In this document: positions 22,496-30,383 of the stretch, piece after piece
Numbering within the stretch: the first letter of the stretch is position 1
How the letters are laid out: the number at the start of each line of letters is the position of its first letter
Notes under the pieces: generated by a model
What the model was told of the DNA's origin: nothing
Database searches by the model: none
The model's input: only the letters and a program-made list of their open reading frames with translations
DNA from: a virus
Reading direction: 5' to 3' (one strand)
Length of the DNA stretch: 31,525 nucleotides
Virus record (IMG/VR): IMGVR_UViG_3300007775_000021
Coordinates: 1-31,525 of that record
Translations under genes and position numbers: made by a program

Positions 22496-23260
22496 TGCTT
22501 GCACTCCTTTCGATTGGTTCGCATTTTGGCCAACAAGGCCGTCTATCATCCCTCTTTTTACCGCCTCGTCGGCTAGAAACGTCGCGCCCTGGCCGAACTG
22601 AGTATTGACTTTTTCGGGATCAACACCACGGCCCGCGGCTATATATTCCACGAAAAGATCATGCATAGGGTCAATCTCTTCTCGAATCATAGCTTTGCCG
22701 GCGTCCGTTGTCGGGTCCGGGGCTTTCCTGGGGGCCTTTGTACTGGCTACAACTACTTCATTTTCGTCAACTTCGAATGAGGCCCGGACGCCTACCGATC
22801 CAATACGGGCCGCTCGATTTACAGCTTCAATCCGGTCGGCCTGGGCGGCCACGGCATAGGCCGCGGAAGCTGCAACGTTTTGTATAATAGCCCGGGTCGG
22901 CTTGGTGCCGGCTTTGATTGCATCGAGTACCTGAAAAAGTCCATCAAATTGGCCGCCGCCGCTTTCAATGCGGTAATCGATCTTCCTTACTTGCGGATCC
23001 TGTTCGGCTGAAGCAATGGCCGCCAGTATCTCCGAATAAGTGGTATTGCCCCCGCCAAAAAGGAAAGCCATGAAATTTGGTGCCTGAGTCATGACGCCAG
23101 TAATAAATATCTCCGCGGTATCCCCGGCCTTAGTCAATATCCTGGGGCTATCGTTGCCGGCTTCATCAATATAGCGGGCCTCGAATTCTGGGGATCCTTT
23201 AATCCCGGATATCATCCCGACGCGCATTGCTTCCATTACTTCCAATGAGATAAGCCACAT
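22121..23260 (-). CDS. Head maturation protease (S49/SppA-like, lambda gpC type) with C-terminal scaffold domain
   Basis: A 379-residue fusion of protease and scaffold. The N-terminal part has the ClpP/crotonase-type S49 fold: EIFITGVMTQ, IDYRIESGGGQFDGLFQVLDAI and NVAASAAYAVAAQADRIEA, with S132 the likely nucleophile. RIGSVGV follows, and K175 or K179 is the likely general base. The C-terminal 124 residues are charged and helical, typical of a scaffold, ending in LEARFGISEVA. It shapes the procapsid and cleaves the scaffold. GGGGG lies before the ATG. An internal ribosome site starts a separate scaffold form. Confidence 0.93.
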   Translation of the reverse strand: MWLISLEVMEAMRVGMISGIKGSPEFEARYIDEAGNDSPRILTKAGDTAEIFITGVMTQAPNFMAFLFGGGNTTYSEILAAIASAEQDPQVRKIDYRIESGGGQFDGLFQVLDAIKAGTKPTRAIIQNVAASAAYAVAAQADRIEAVNRAARIGSVGVRASFEVDENEVVVASTKAPRKAPDPTTDAGKAMIREEIDPMHDLFVEYIAAGRGVDPEKVNTQFGQGATFLADEAVKRGMIDGLVGQNANQSKGVQAMDKNELKDKHYNTYQAILLEGIEKGQSQERDRVGAHLVAAQGSGLIDVAIDAVLKGEPMTETLRMQHTMAAVNKQQLDSRINENQEEIDKAGKPKGDKGQGAGDQTAEEVVGKLEARFGISEVA

Positions 23261-23272
23261 ATCGGCCCCCAG

Positions 23273-23713
23273 TCAATTAAAGTGCAACAGCGTGACGGCT
23301 AGGCCGGCGCTGCCGATAGATTGTAATACATGCCCGATTTCCGCAAAATGCTTATCCGTCGAAAAAGGCGGCGAAGGAAACGGAATTGCGTTTGCTTGCC
23401 CGGTAACCGGGACGCTATCCGTTGAAAGCGGGGAAGCCGCCAACCAATCACGATTTACAGCCCCGGAATAATAAACTTCTGCAAGGCCGGCCATTACAAC
23501 CCAGGCCCGGGCGCCAACCTCAACGCCTGAATGAAGGAAAACTCCGAAACATTCCGGAATGTCAATTTGACAAAGTTCAACGGCTTTATCAACGCTCGGG
23601 GACGCGGCCGCCAGGTACCCTTTTACAGTCGGGGCGCCTGTGGCATTAATCAATGATACTGCAAAGCCGCCTAGCTCGGTAATCATCCCCGCACTTTGTC
23701 CGTTTCCTATCAT
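23273..23713 (-). CDS. Small virion-associated protein (DUF2190-like pattern)
   Basis: I start this 146-residue protein at the ATG at 23713, which overlaps the preceding stop as ATGA. A longer frame from 23752 lies within the upstream gene. The sequence is Gly/Ala/Ser-rich and predicted beta: GFAVSLINATGAPTVKGYLA, GVFLHSGVEVGARAWVVMAGLAEVYY and IGHVLQSIGSAGLAVTLLHF. This recalls DUF2190-type capsid-surface proteins encoded near the portal and protease, but the match is by pattern only. Confidence 0.7.
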   Translation of the reverse strand: MIGNGQSAGMITELGGFAVSLINATGAPTVKGYLAAASPSVDKAVELCQIDIPECFGVFLHSGVEVGARAWVVMAGLAEVYYSGAVNRDWLAASPLSTDSVPVTGQANAIPFPSPPFSTDKHFAEIGHVLQSIGSAGLAVTLLHFN

Positions 23714-23985
23714 ACGTCTACCCTTACCCGCCCCGCCGCATTTATCGGCCATACGTAAACATCAATCGGGGAATCGTTTCTTATAACTTCCAACTTTTCT
23801 TGATATCCGAATAACAAGGCCCCTTCTGATTTCAAAGTTGGCGCCGCTTCCCCAGTCAATCGAAAAGTTTGCAGGTATTTACCCGGGGCGTTGTCAAGCT
23901 TATGAATGACACCGGCCGTTACACCGGTTGCAACTAAATTCCACACACCTTTATTGCAGGTTATTACTTCCGGATTAGTTGACAA
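23710..23985 (-). CDS. Small beta-rich protein between portal and protease genes, TTG start
   Basis: A 91-residue protein starting at a TTG (23983-23985), with GGAG about ten bases upstream inside the end of the portal gene. No ATG is available early in the frame. Predicted beta strands alternate throughout (GVWNLVATGVTAGVI, YLQTFRLTGEA, LFGYQEKLEVI, DVYVWPINAAGRVRV). It is probably a head surface or stabilising protein. No family is recognised. It overlaps the portal gene by 11 bases and the next gene as ATGA. Confidence 0.65.
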   Translation of the reverse strand: MSTNPEVITCNKGVWNLVATGVTAGVIHKLDNAPGKYLQTFRLTGEAAPTLKSEGALLFGYQEKLEVIRNDSPIDVYVWPINAAGRVRVDV

Positions 23986-25639
23986 CGTTGTTATTCTCCA
24001 AAAGGGTTACAACAGCTTTATCAAGAGCCGATAGCGTTTTATCAATCGCGGCTTGTTGCCCGAATTCTTTCTTGATTTCCAGCAACGGACGCATGGCGCT
24101 TGCGAGCTCTTCATTTTCCCGAATTAACTTTCTGACATTTTTCGAATACTTAGTACCGGTCAATTCCCTGGCTTCCTTCGCCCGGGTCGAAAGGCCTTCA
24201 CTCAACAGGCCGGAAGATCCTTTGAAAGCTTTTAGCATATCAGTCGACGGCTTAATGCTGCCGTACCATTCGCATTGAAGCCAGGCGCCGAATATATCAT
24301 ACTTCGAGGTATCCCGGAAAGCGGCCAAAAGGCCGTTTGCCTTAATTTTGCCCTGCAATACTTCAGCTAAAAGCCATTCTTGATAGATCGGGCCGCAAAA
24401 ATCTTCCCCGAAGTTTTCCCGGCTCTTGTTCAGGAAAAGCTTGTACTCATTGATAGCCGCCTGACTTGCCGAATAGTTATTCGAAAAGGCAAGCTTCAAT
24501 ATTTCGGGCGGTATCTCATTTGCCCAGGCTACCGCCTGTATAATCGCTTCCTCAAATGGGCCAAAATTAACGTCTGTTCCTTCGCCGCCTTTTACAACCG
24601 GCTCTTCCCCTTCCTGTAATTCATCGAGGATTATGCCCGGAACAAATTTTGATACATTGAAAACGCGAGCGGCGCCCGTGACGGGATCCGTCCCGGTAAC
24701 CTGGCCCTTTGTCCTGGCGGCGCCAGTCATGGGCAAGGATCCGGGCTTATCCGTCGTTTTCTTTATGAACATTGCCAAAATCGAATTAATAACCGCTTTT
24801 CTCTGGGCGCTATCCCGGTATCGATCAATCTCTTTGAGGCTTTGCAAGACGATTGCAAGTAAGGGCATGCCCCGGCGCTCATTAAGCCGTTTGTCGGTAC
24901 CATAGATAAGCCAGGCTATACGCCGGCCGGATTTTTCGCCATAGGCCGGCATGCGGGCGAAATTACCGTCTTTCTGGCGAATCCAATAACCCGCCTCCCG
25001 GCCCTGGGCGTCAATCTCTACCCCATGTTCGATAGTATTTCCTTTGCGGATACTAAACCGGCTACCGAGCGGCGTTTGTACGTCGTTGCCGCTTATAATC
25101 TGTACTTGGGGCAACCGGGACGCCCGGCCGTATCGCATAACAACCAAAACGTCCCCGGTAATCAGGGCCTCGAGTTTTACGGCTTGTTGAGCCCGACCGA
25201 ATGAAAGCTTTTGATTGAAATCGAAAACAAGAGGATTTTTTCCGTAGATGGTAAACCGTGTTTCAACGGTTTCCGTCCAGTCATTCAGAGAGCCCGGGGC
25301 AAGCCCGAGGATTTCTTCATCCGGGCAAGATTCAAGAGTAAGGCCGGTGTTGATTTCGTTTGTTATCATCCGGCGAATGAGGCCGAGGGCGTACAAATTT
25401 TCTCGGAAAAGCTGGTCAGATCGCCGACGTAAGGACCAATAATCAATATCGCTTAGTTGGGTAGTGCCAAAGCCGCCCTCGAATTTCGAGCCGTCATAAA
25501 TAGAATACTCCCAGGGCGCCAATGAAGTTTGGCCCGCGTAGGTATAGGGGTCCAGGGAATCAACGTCAATAGTGGGCACTTGCTTTCTTGCCCATTTATC
25601 CGCGCCGTAGTACCACTTTTTTAATGCATTTATTACCAT
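23975..25639 (-). CDS. Portal protein (lambda gpB family)
   Basis: A 554-residue protein with the phage_portal_2 pattern: WSLRRRSDQLFRENLYALGLIRRMITNE, RFTIYGKNPLVFDFNQKLSF, ITGDVLVVMRYG, RRGMPLLAIVLQSLKEIDRYRDSAQRKAVIN, and the GPFEEAIIQAVAWANEIPPEILKLAFSNNYSASQAAINEYK segment that is highly typical. It forms the dodecameric DNA channel and docks the terminase and connector proteins. Its ATG overlaps the stop of the gpW-like gene by seven bases. Confidence 0.95.
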   Translation of the reverse strand: MVINALKKWYYGADKWARKQVPTIDVDSLDPYTYAGQTSLAPWEYSIYDGSKFEGGFGTTQLSDIDYWSLRRRSDQLFRENLYALGLIRRMITNEINTGLTLESCPDEEILGLAPGSLNDWTETVETRFTIYGKNPLVFDFNQKLSFGRAQQAVKLEALITGDVLVVMRYGRASRLPQVQIISGNDVQTPLGSRFSIRKGNTIEHGVEIDAQGREAGYWIRQKDGNFARMPAYGEKSGRRIAWLIYGTDKRLNERRGMPLLAIVLQSLKEIDRYRDSAQRKAVINSILAMFIKKTTDKPGSLPMTGAARTKGQVTGTDPVTGAARVFNVSKFVPGIILDELQEGEEPVVKGGEGTDVNFGPFEEAIIQAVAWANEIPPEILKLAFSNNYSASQAAINEYKLFLNKSRENFGEDFCGPIYQEWLLAEVLQGKIKANGLLAAFRDTSKYDIFGAWLQCEWYGSIKPSTDMLKAFKGSSGLLSEGLSTRAKEARELTGTKYSKNVRKLIRENEELASAMRPLLEIKKEFGQQAAIDKTLSALDKAVVTLLENNNVVN

Positions 25640-25893
25640 CCGGGCCGGGCCTGAGTAGAATTTCCGCCATTGAGCCGGTATTCAAGTATAGATAGCCGAT
25701 TATATAGGGAATCAATGGCTTTTGACAATGAGGAAATATTCGCTCTTGTGACGGTAACACGCCCTTGACCACTATCGAAAGTATACGATTCTATACCCTG
25801 GGCGTCGGCGGTCAAGGAAGTAAAAGCGCCCTCAAGATCGATAATTTGTTGTTTTGTGGCGGTTATCCTATCCGCCAAAAAAGAAGCGTCCAT
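25633..25893 (-). CDS. gpW-like head-tail joining protein
   Basis: I start this 86-residue protein at the ATG at 25893. A longer frame from 25959 adds a hydrophobic stretch that lies over a promoter and has no ribosome site. The pattern LADRITATKQQIIDLEGAF, then YTFDSGQGRVTVTRANI, then ISSLSKAIDSLYNRLSILEYRLNGG and a closing RPGW is common in the small gene between large terminase and portal in lambda-like heads. It probably joins head and tail. Here it is separated from the large terminase gene by the rightward island. Confidence 0.82.
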   Translation of the reverse strand: MDASFLADRITATKQQIIDLEGAFTSLTADAQGIESYTFDSGQGRVTVTRANISSLSKAIDSLYNRLSILEYRLNGGNSTQARPGW

Positions 25894-25946
25894 AAAAATT
25901 AAATCCCATATTTTTGAAAATAAGTCAATAAAAAAGCAAAATGGCG

Positions 25947-25975
25947 TTGACTTAGCCATTATAAAGGTATATACT
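25947..25975 (+). promoter_or_regulatory. Near-consensus sigma70 promoter for the rightward island
   Basis: TTGACT at 25947-25952 and TATACT at 25970-25975 are 17 bases apart, 64 bases before the first rightward ATG. This is a strong, activator-independent promoter by sequence. On the other strand a TATAAT (25958-25963) overlaps it, but without a good -35 element. Confidence 0.8.
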
Positions 25976-26038
25976 TTTATTCAGATAGGGAGAAAACCAA
26001 AAAGGGCCAGAAAAACCACAAACCAAAAGGGGCGAACC

Positions 26039-26602
26039 ATGAAAACAGAAAAAACCATCTCAAAAAACACCGCGAGAATTTACCAGGTCAAAAGAAATAC
26101 CCCCAACGAGAATATGATCAGGCTGTATAAATCATCCCCGGACGGCTTAACGTTCCAAATCCGCACACATAAGCCGATTACCGAAGCCGGCAACGGTACC
26201 CCCCGGGATATGATCGCGTCGGTACCGATCACTCTCGAGGAAATAAAAGCTCTTTACGAATACGCCCTCGAGGCTATGAGCCCGGCCGCCGTAATAAGAA
26301 AAAACGGCCTGTCAATAGAGGAATCCGTACACATAGCCCAAACGATCTGGGCCTCAACAAATTACTTTCTCGATAACATTGATACCCCCTCTAAACTCGA
26401 GAACCTGAAAGACGAATACAAAGAGCTCTTCCCGAGCGTGTCAATTCAAAACATCCGGGACGGCGTTTCCCTTCTGACTGATAAGGAAAGAGCCCTGTTA
26501 CTGGATAACTTGGAGCGGTTACATCCCGCGGTATATGACTTGCTCGGTCAACTCGAATATTCCCAGCTTCATAAAACTATTGAAAAAGTAATTTTACGTT
26601 AA
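26039..26602 (+). CDS. First gene of the rightward island, unknown function
   Basis: A 187-residue protein starting at 26039, preceded by AAAAGGGGCGAACC. The frame is open further upstream but only across the promoter. The N-terminal third is beta-like (ARIYQVKRNTPNENMIRLYK, LTFQIRTHK). The rest is helical and acidic (TLEEIKALYEYALEAM, IEESVHIAQTIWASTNYFLDNI, LTDKERALLLDNLERLHPAVYDLL). No membrane segment, signal or catalytic motif is visible and I recognise no family. As the promoter-proximal gene of a small island it could be a regulator, anti-defence or host-takeover protein; this is inference. Confidence 0.75.
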   Translation: MKTEKTISKNTARIYQVKRNTPNENMIRLYKSSPDGLTFQIRTHKPITEAGNGTPRDMIASVPITLEEIKALYEYALEAMSPAAVIRKNGLSIEESVHIAQTIWASTNYFLDNIDTPSKLENLKDEYKELFPSVSIQNIRDGVSLLTDKERALLLDNLERLHPAVYDLLGQLEYSQLHKTIEKVILR

Positions 26603-26609
26603 GACAAAA

Positions 26610-26629
26610 GCCCCCGTTCCGGCGGGGGC
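26610..26629. terminator. GC-rich hairpin between island genes 1 and 2
   Basis: GCCCCCG and CGGGGGC form a perfect seven-base-pair stem with a TTCCGG loop, eight bases after the first island stop. On the + strand it is followed by AAACAAAAAGG, not a T run. On the - strand it is followed by TTTTGTCTTAA. It therefore looks more like a terminator for leftward read-through than for the island, or an RNA-stability element. Confidence 0.5.
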
Positions 26630-26648
26630 AAACAAAAAGGGGCGAACC

Positions 26649-27161
26649 ATGAAAAACGTAATCGAAAAATTGATAGCGCCATTGAAAAAAGACGCCATCG
26701 AAAAAGCGGAAGAAAAAGCGCTCGAAATAATTCAAGACGTAAAGCAGCGCCTCGAGGCCGCCGGTAACGATTTACAAATTTGTGCTCCGTATGATCGGAA
26801 TTCAAGGAATAACAGGACATATAACCTGTATCGGTCCTTAGTAACCTGCCGGCAACCAACCCATAGAATGGGGGATCCTGTTATAGCGGATATAAATGAA
26901 AGAAAATGTGCCGTGTTCGTAGAAAATAGCAAAACCATTGCCGGGTTACAATACGATTACTTCATAGAAAAGCTGGTTATTAAGATCGGCCCGGTAAAGT
27001 CCGCAACTTTAACAGGTAATCATGTATGGAATTTTTCGATTTTAACTGTTGAAAAAGAAAACGGGGATATTGAAAAATGGAAAACTCAAATGATCGTCAA
27101 TGTGTCTAAATTAGGGACGCTTTTTAATCAATGGCCGACAAGAAAAATAAAAAGGGGCTAA
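26649..27161 (+). CDS. Island gene 2, unknown function
   Basis: A 170-residue protein with a ribosome site and start region identical to that of island gene 1. The first 40 residues form an amphipathic helix rich in Lys/Glu/Ala (EKLIAPLKKDAIEKAEEKAL). The remainder is mixed beta, with ADINERKCAVFVENS, YDYFIEKLVIKIGPVKSATLTG and FSILTVEKENGDIEKW. No family is recognised. It ends two bases before the next island start. Confidence 0.7.
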   Translation: MKNVIEKLIAPLKKDAIEKAEEKALEIIQDVKQRLEAAGNDLQICAPYDRNSRNNRTYNLYRSLVTCRQPTHRMGDPVIADINERKCAVFVENSKTIAGLQYDYFIEKLVIKIGPVKSATLTGNHVWNFSILTVEKENGDIEKWKTQMIVNVSKLGTLFNQWPTRKIKRG

Positions 27162-27163
27162 AT

Positions 27164-27322
27164 ATGAATGAATTCGCATTATTTGTAAGCGTGACAACAT
27201 TGTTATTCCTGGGCCTGGTTTCAATCTGGGCCGCCATAGCCGAATGGGCCAAAAACAAAAGAGGGAAAAAATGGGCCGGAAAAAGTTATCAGAGTCAGAC
27301 AAGAAGAAACAAAAGGGCATAA
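27164..27322 (+). CDS. Island gene 3, small single-TM protein
   Basis: A 52-residue protein starting at 27164 behind AAAAAGGGGCTAAAT; the frame continues 11 codons upstream but overlaps gene 2. Residues 5-25 (LFVSVTTLLFLGLVSIWAAI) form one transmembrane helix. The rest is very basic (KNKRGKKW, TRRNKRA), so the C-terminus should be cytoplasmic. It overlaps gene 4 by 52 bases. Possible roles are membrane anchoring or host interference; none can be read from sequence. Confidence 0.6.
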   Translation: MNEFALFVSVTTLLFLGLVSIWAAIAEWAKNKRGKKWAGKSYQSQTRRNKRA

Positions 27323-27447
27323 AATTTTCCCCCTGGTTCATTGACTTCCTTGAAAGCCGGAAGGAATCGAGCCGGGATTTAATCGAACGGGCCTGTGTGG
27401 CCTATTATCCAGAGCTAAAAGACTATAACAAAGGGGCTAAATCATGA
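27271..27447 (+). CDS. Island gene 4, small basic ribbon-helix-helix-like protein
   Basis: A 58-residue protein starting at 27271 behind GAGGGAAAAA; the frame is open nine codons further upstream. A lysine-rich start is followed by KGIKFSPWFIDFLESRKESSRDLIERACVAYY-type layout (strand, helix, turn at about 34-37, helix), the shape of Arc/CopG ribbon-helix-helix DNA-binding proteins. It could regulate the island promoter. The assignment is tentative. It overlaps genes 3 and 5. Confidence 0.55.
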   Translation: MGRKKLSESDKKKQKGIKFSPWFIDFLESRKESSRDLIERACVAYYPELKDYNKGAKS

Positions 27448-27776
27448 TGAAAGAAGAGTTTTTCAGAATTATCAATACTCGAACAAGCGATACCTGGGAA
27501 GAGAAAATCGGGGATCAAGATTATGAGAAAATAGAGGAAGTGTATCTTTTTTACCCGACAATAAACACTAAAGAGTTATTGGTAGAGCTCATAATCAATC
27601 ATGGCATGTTGATAATCGAGGATATGTTAGGTAGGGCCGGCCGAATCAAAGATCTTGAGGAAAAGCTAAAATCCGCCCAGCATTATGAACTGCAGTTAAA
27701 AGCCCAGATACTCCGCGAGTCAGGGAAGCCCCTGACGCCTTGCGGCCCCCCATACCCGCCGGATATCATCCGGTAG
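27444..27776 (+). CDS. Island gene 5, unknown helical protein
   Basis: A 110-residue acidic protein starting at an ATGATG that overlaps the previous stop, behind AAAGGGGCTAAATC. The N-terminal half has DTWEEKIGDQDYEKIEEVYLF and TKELLVELIINHGMLIIEDM. A likely coiled coil follows (IKDLEEKLKSAQHYELQLKAQIL), and the tail is Pro-rich. No family is recognised. It is the last gene of the island; a CCGGAT/ATCCGG repeat and the island terminator follow. Confidence 0.65.
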   Translation: MMKEEFFRIINTRTSDTWEEKIGDQDYEKIEEVYLFYPTINTKELLVELIINHGMLIIEDMLGRAGRIKDLEEKLKSAQHYELQLKAQILRESGKPLTPCGPPYPPDIIR

Positions 27777-27784
27777 GACCAAAC

Positions 27785-27821
27785 AGCCCGCCGGGGATCA
27801 CCTGGCGGGCTTTTCGCTTTT
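27785..27821 (+). terminator. Intrinsic terminator of the rightward island
   Basis: AGCCCGCC (27785-27792) pairs with GGCGGGCT (27804-27811), and the stem runs straight into TTTTCGCTTTTC. It lies between the last island gene and the convergent DUF2284-like gene, so it should stop rightward transcription. A weaker T stretch on the other strand could also slow leftward transcription. Confidence 0.85.
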
Positions 27822-28379
27822 CTATAACCTTGTACCAACAAGGGCAACGTGCCGGCATTTCTTCAATGTCCGGATCGGTTCGAGGATCAGGCCGGACGCC
27901 CGGGCCGTAGCATAGACATTCACCCCCATAGCTTCCGGGATCATGGTTGCCGCATTCAAGCCATGCATCCGCAGGGCTATTGCTATTCGTTCCTTCAATT
28001 GCTTCCGGCTTGTCCGTTGCCAGTACAGGACGCAACGACATTGCCTATCTGACCACTCCGGATGATTCGCTTTCATCTTGCTTTGGTGGTCCTCGAGGTC
28101 GAAATCGGAATGCACCAAAAAGAGCGGCTTGGAAAGATCAAAATATTTCGATACCGCCGGCGCCTTGGGTGGGCAACGATCAGCTTTGCCATAGTTCGGG
28201 CATCCCTTTGCGTGCCCGGGGTAGGGGATCTTGCACCATTCGCCGGTCTTTTCGTTCGTTACCAAATGACGCACCGGGTAAATGAATTCGGTTTTCTTAG
28301 GTTGCGAAAGACAACAGGCCGACGGCCGAATAAACCCCCGCTCTTTGCAGGATTCGCACAAAATAAATTTTTCTTTCAT
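27822..28379 (-). CDS. Cys-rich metal-binding protein resembling DUF2284
   Basis: A 185-residue protein. The N-terminus has C8-x2-C11 and C22-C23, a possible zinc knuckle. The core has C49, then GC60PNYGKADRC69PP, matching the CP-YG-CPP signature of DUF2284, a family of predicted iron-sulfur or metal-binding proteins in bacteria and archaea. C114 and C116 follow. The C-terminus (IPEAMGVNVYATARASGLIL) also fits the EAxGxDV ending of that family. Start: ATG at 28379 behind AAAGGGGCGAATC. It directly follows the large terminase gene and looks like accessory cargo. The biochemical role is unknown. Confidence 0.7.
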   Translation of the reverse strand: MKEKFILCESCKERGFIRPSACCLSQPKKTEFIYPVRHLVTNEKTGEWCKIPYPGHAKGCPNYGKADRCPPKAPAVSKYFDLSKPLFLVHSDFDLEDHQSKMKANHPEWSDRQCRCVLYWQRTSRKQLKERIAIALRMHGLNAATMIPEAMGVNVYATARASGLILEPIRTLKKCRHVALVGTRL

Positions 28380-28397
28380 GATTCGCCCCTTTCGTTT

Positions 28398-30383
28398 TTA
28401 TTCCCGGCCAAAATGGCCATCGTTTTCCGTAAGCTGGGCATATCTCCAAAATTCAACCCAGTCCACGGCCTCCATACCGTAAACCTTAATGCAAATTATC
28501 CAGGCTATTACCTCAACCGCGCAATAACCGTACCCGAGTAAATCCCACAATTCGTTACGGGCATTTCCGGGCCTATGCCAAAAGAAACTTACATTGCCGT
28601 GTTCGTCGACTTTCTTCACCCGCGTTTCAACCGTCAATTCCGCAAGCTGGGCTTCCGTAACATCAACCGGGGCGTTGAAATGATTTTCCTTTTGTACCCC
28701 AAACTCTTCAATCCATTCGCGGCGAAGTACCGGCGCCATCCGGTCCTTGTAATGGTCAACCACAATCCTGAAGCCCACAATTCCCGATTTCGTTTTGAAT
28801 TCCCCAAACTCTTCGATTTTCTGATTTTTGCTTGGGCGGTCCCGTCCTAAGATCGGATATACCCCATACTCATAACCCTTACAAAAAGTTGTTACGGTAT
28901 CGTTTGCGTATCCGGCATCGATGAAGGTAACCGCAATTCGATATCGATCTTCATAAACTTTTTCCTCTATGAGTTCTCGCAACCGGCCCCAAACGGAGCA
29001 AGATGTTTCTGTACAATTTACCTTTTCGGTAGCAAGCGGCTCATATCGAAAGTAATCGATCAGGTAGCATCGAGCAGAAACGCACCAACCTATAACGGCA
29101 ACGGCTAAAAAATCGTCGTGCACATCAACGGTACAGGTTAAGAAAAGGATCCTCGAGCCGCTGTATTTTTCGGCGTATTCGTTCGGTATTTGGCCGAAGC
29201 GGTACACAACCCGCCTATGCAATGATACCTGTTCCCGGGTTACTTTCGAGCCGCGTACCTCATAAGAGGCGGCCAGGATATTGTTGTAAAAGGTCTGGTG
29301 CTTGCCGATATCAATAACTCGTTCGGTTTCCGGATCGACCGCTTGTAAATAGTCCGATACGCATTTCGACCATGGCGCCATACCGATTGGAGAATAAAGC
29401 GCCGGCAAGTGATAAGATCGGATCCCATGTTCCGCCGGCTTGGCCGTCGGCTTCCAAACGGCGCCGGCTTCCGGGCTGAAAAGCCGTTCCTTGTCATATT
29501 CATAATGCGGCCGGCCGCACTCCTGGCAACAGTACCGAACCGATTCTAAAATCAAAGTACCGTCCTCGAGGTCCCATTGAAAGCCGCCAACAACACCGGT
29601 CTTTTTATCAACGGTTTTCCACCGTAGGACCTGGGGGAATCCGCAATGCTTACAACGGACGTAATAATAACGCTGATCCCCGCGCCTGAAATGAAAGTCG
29701 ATCTGTGAAATTCCCTTAATTAGGGGGGTACTTCCTCGAAAGATCTTTCGACGGTCCCAAAATCCCGAGCAACGATCGTCGGTCAGCTTCCCGGGGTCCC
29801 CGTCCTTGCCGACGGTCAGGGGCCAGGCGTCAATTTCATCTTTCAACATTACCGCAATAGAAGCTTGCCGCATTTTATCGGCATTTTTGGCGCCGTAAGG
29901 GGTAAGATACCCGCCGCCGGCAAACTGCAGTTGCTTTCTGCTTTTTCCGGTCTTGTGGCGATTACCAATATCGCTTGATTGGATTATGTGCGACATATCC
30001 GAATGTAAAAGCATGGGAAGGAAGTTATTTTCGATTCGGAAATCTGCCAATTCCTTATCGGCCGTGACATACATCATGGGCAAGCTTTTGACATATCCCA
30101 TGTAATAAAACGCGCCGCATTCAAGAGCCGTTGAATAGGTAATCTGTACCCCTTTTTTAAGGTTAACTTCCCTGACTTCGGAATCAATATCGAAGCAATC
30201 AACAATTTCTCGCATGAAGGGATTAACCGAAAATCTCAAGTACCCGGGGATGGCGGTTACTGACGCCGGCAAGTACCTTTTCCTTTCATTATATTCGGAC
30301 GGGGTAACGTGTATTATCTCTGTTGTAATTGCTCCGATCTGCTCGAGCAACCATTCGGCCCCTATGTTCTCGAGCTCCGTCAT
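28398..30383 (-). CDS. terL: Terminase large subunit (lambda gpA family)
   Basis: A 661-residue packaging motor and nuclease. The ATPase has a degenerate Walker A at 76-85 (KKGVQITYST), the form usual in GpA-type terminases, and Walker B at 177-185 (AVMLKDEID, with D182-E183). A zinc knuckle follows (C244, C247, C286, C289). The nuclease domain starts with LTCTVDVHDDFLAVAVIGW (D420 and D423), typical of the family, and runs to FIDAGYANDTVTTFC. It cuts concatemeric DNA and pumps it through the portal. Its ATG overlaps the preceding stop as ATGA. Membership suggests cos-type packaging. Confidence 0.95.
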   Translation of the reverse strand: MTELENIGAEWLLEQIGAITTEIIHVTPSEYNERKRYLPASVTAIPGYLRFSVNPFMREIVDCFDIDSEVREVNLKKGVQITYSTALECGAFYYMGYVKSLPMMYVTADKELADFRIENNFLPMLLHSDMSHIIQSSDIGNRHKTGKSRKQLQFAGGGYLTPYGAKNADKMRQASIAVMLKDEIDAWPLTVGKDGDPGKLTDDRCSGFWDRRKIFRGSTPLIKGISQIDFHFRRGDQRYYYVRCKHCGFPQVLRWKTVDKKTGVVGGFQWDLEDGTLILESVRYCCQECGRPHYEYDKERLFSPEAGAVWKPTAKPAEHGIRSYHLPALYSPIGMAPWSKCVSDYLQAVDPETERVIDIGKHQTFYNNILAASYEVRGSKVTREQVSLHRRVVYRFGQIPNEYAEKYSGSRILFLTCTVDVHDDFLAVAVIGWCVSARCYLIDYFRYEPLATEKVNCTETSCSVWGRLRELIEEKVYEDRYRIAVTFIDAGYANDTVTTFCKGYEYGVYPILGRDRPSKNQKIEEFGEFKTKSGIVGFRIVVDHYKDRMAPVLRREWIEEFGVQKENHFNAPVDVTEAQLAELTVETRVKKVDEHGNVSFFWHRPGNARNELWDLLGYGYCAVEVIAWIICIKVYGMEAVDWVEFWRYAQLTENDGHFGRE

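Noticed and set aside
25894-25959. N-terminal extension of the gpW-like gene encoding a hydrophobic stretch
   Set aside because: It overlaps the rightward promoter, has no ribosome site, and would add a membrane segment foreign to this family. The ATG at 25893 gives the usual length.
27759-27773. CCGGAT-ATC-ATCCGG inverted repeat as a terminator or attachment site
   Set aside because: It lies within the last codons of island gene 5, has no T run, and the real terminator is a few bases downstream. No second copy was noticed.
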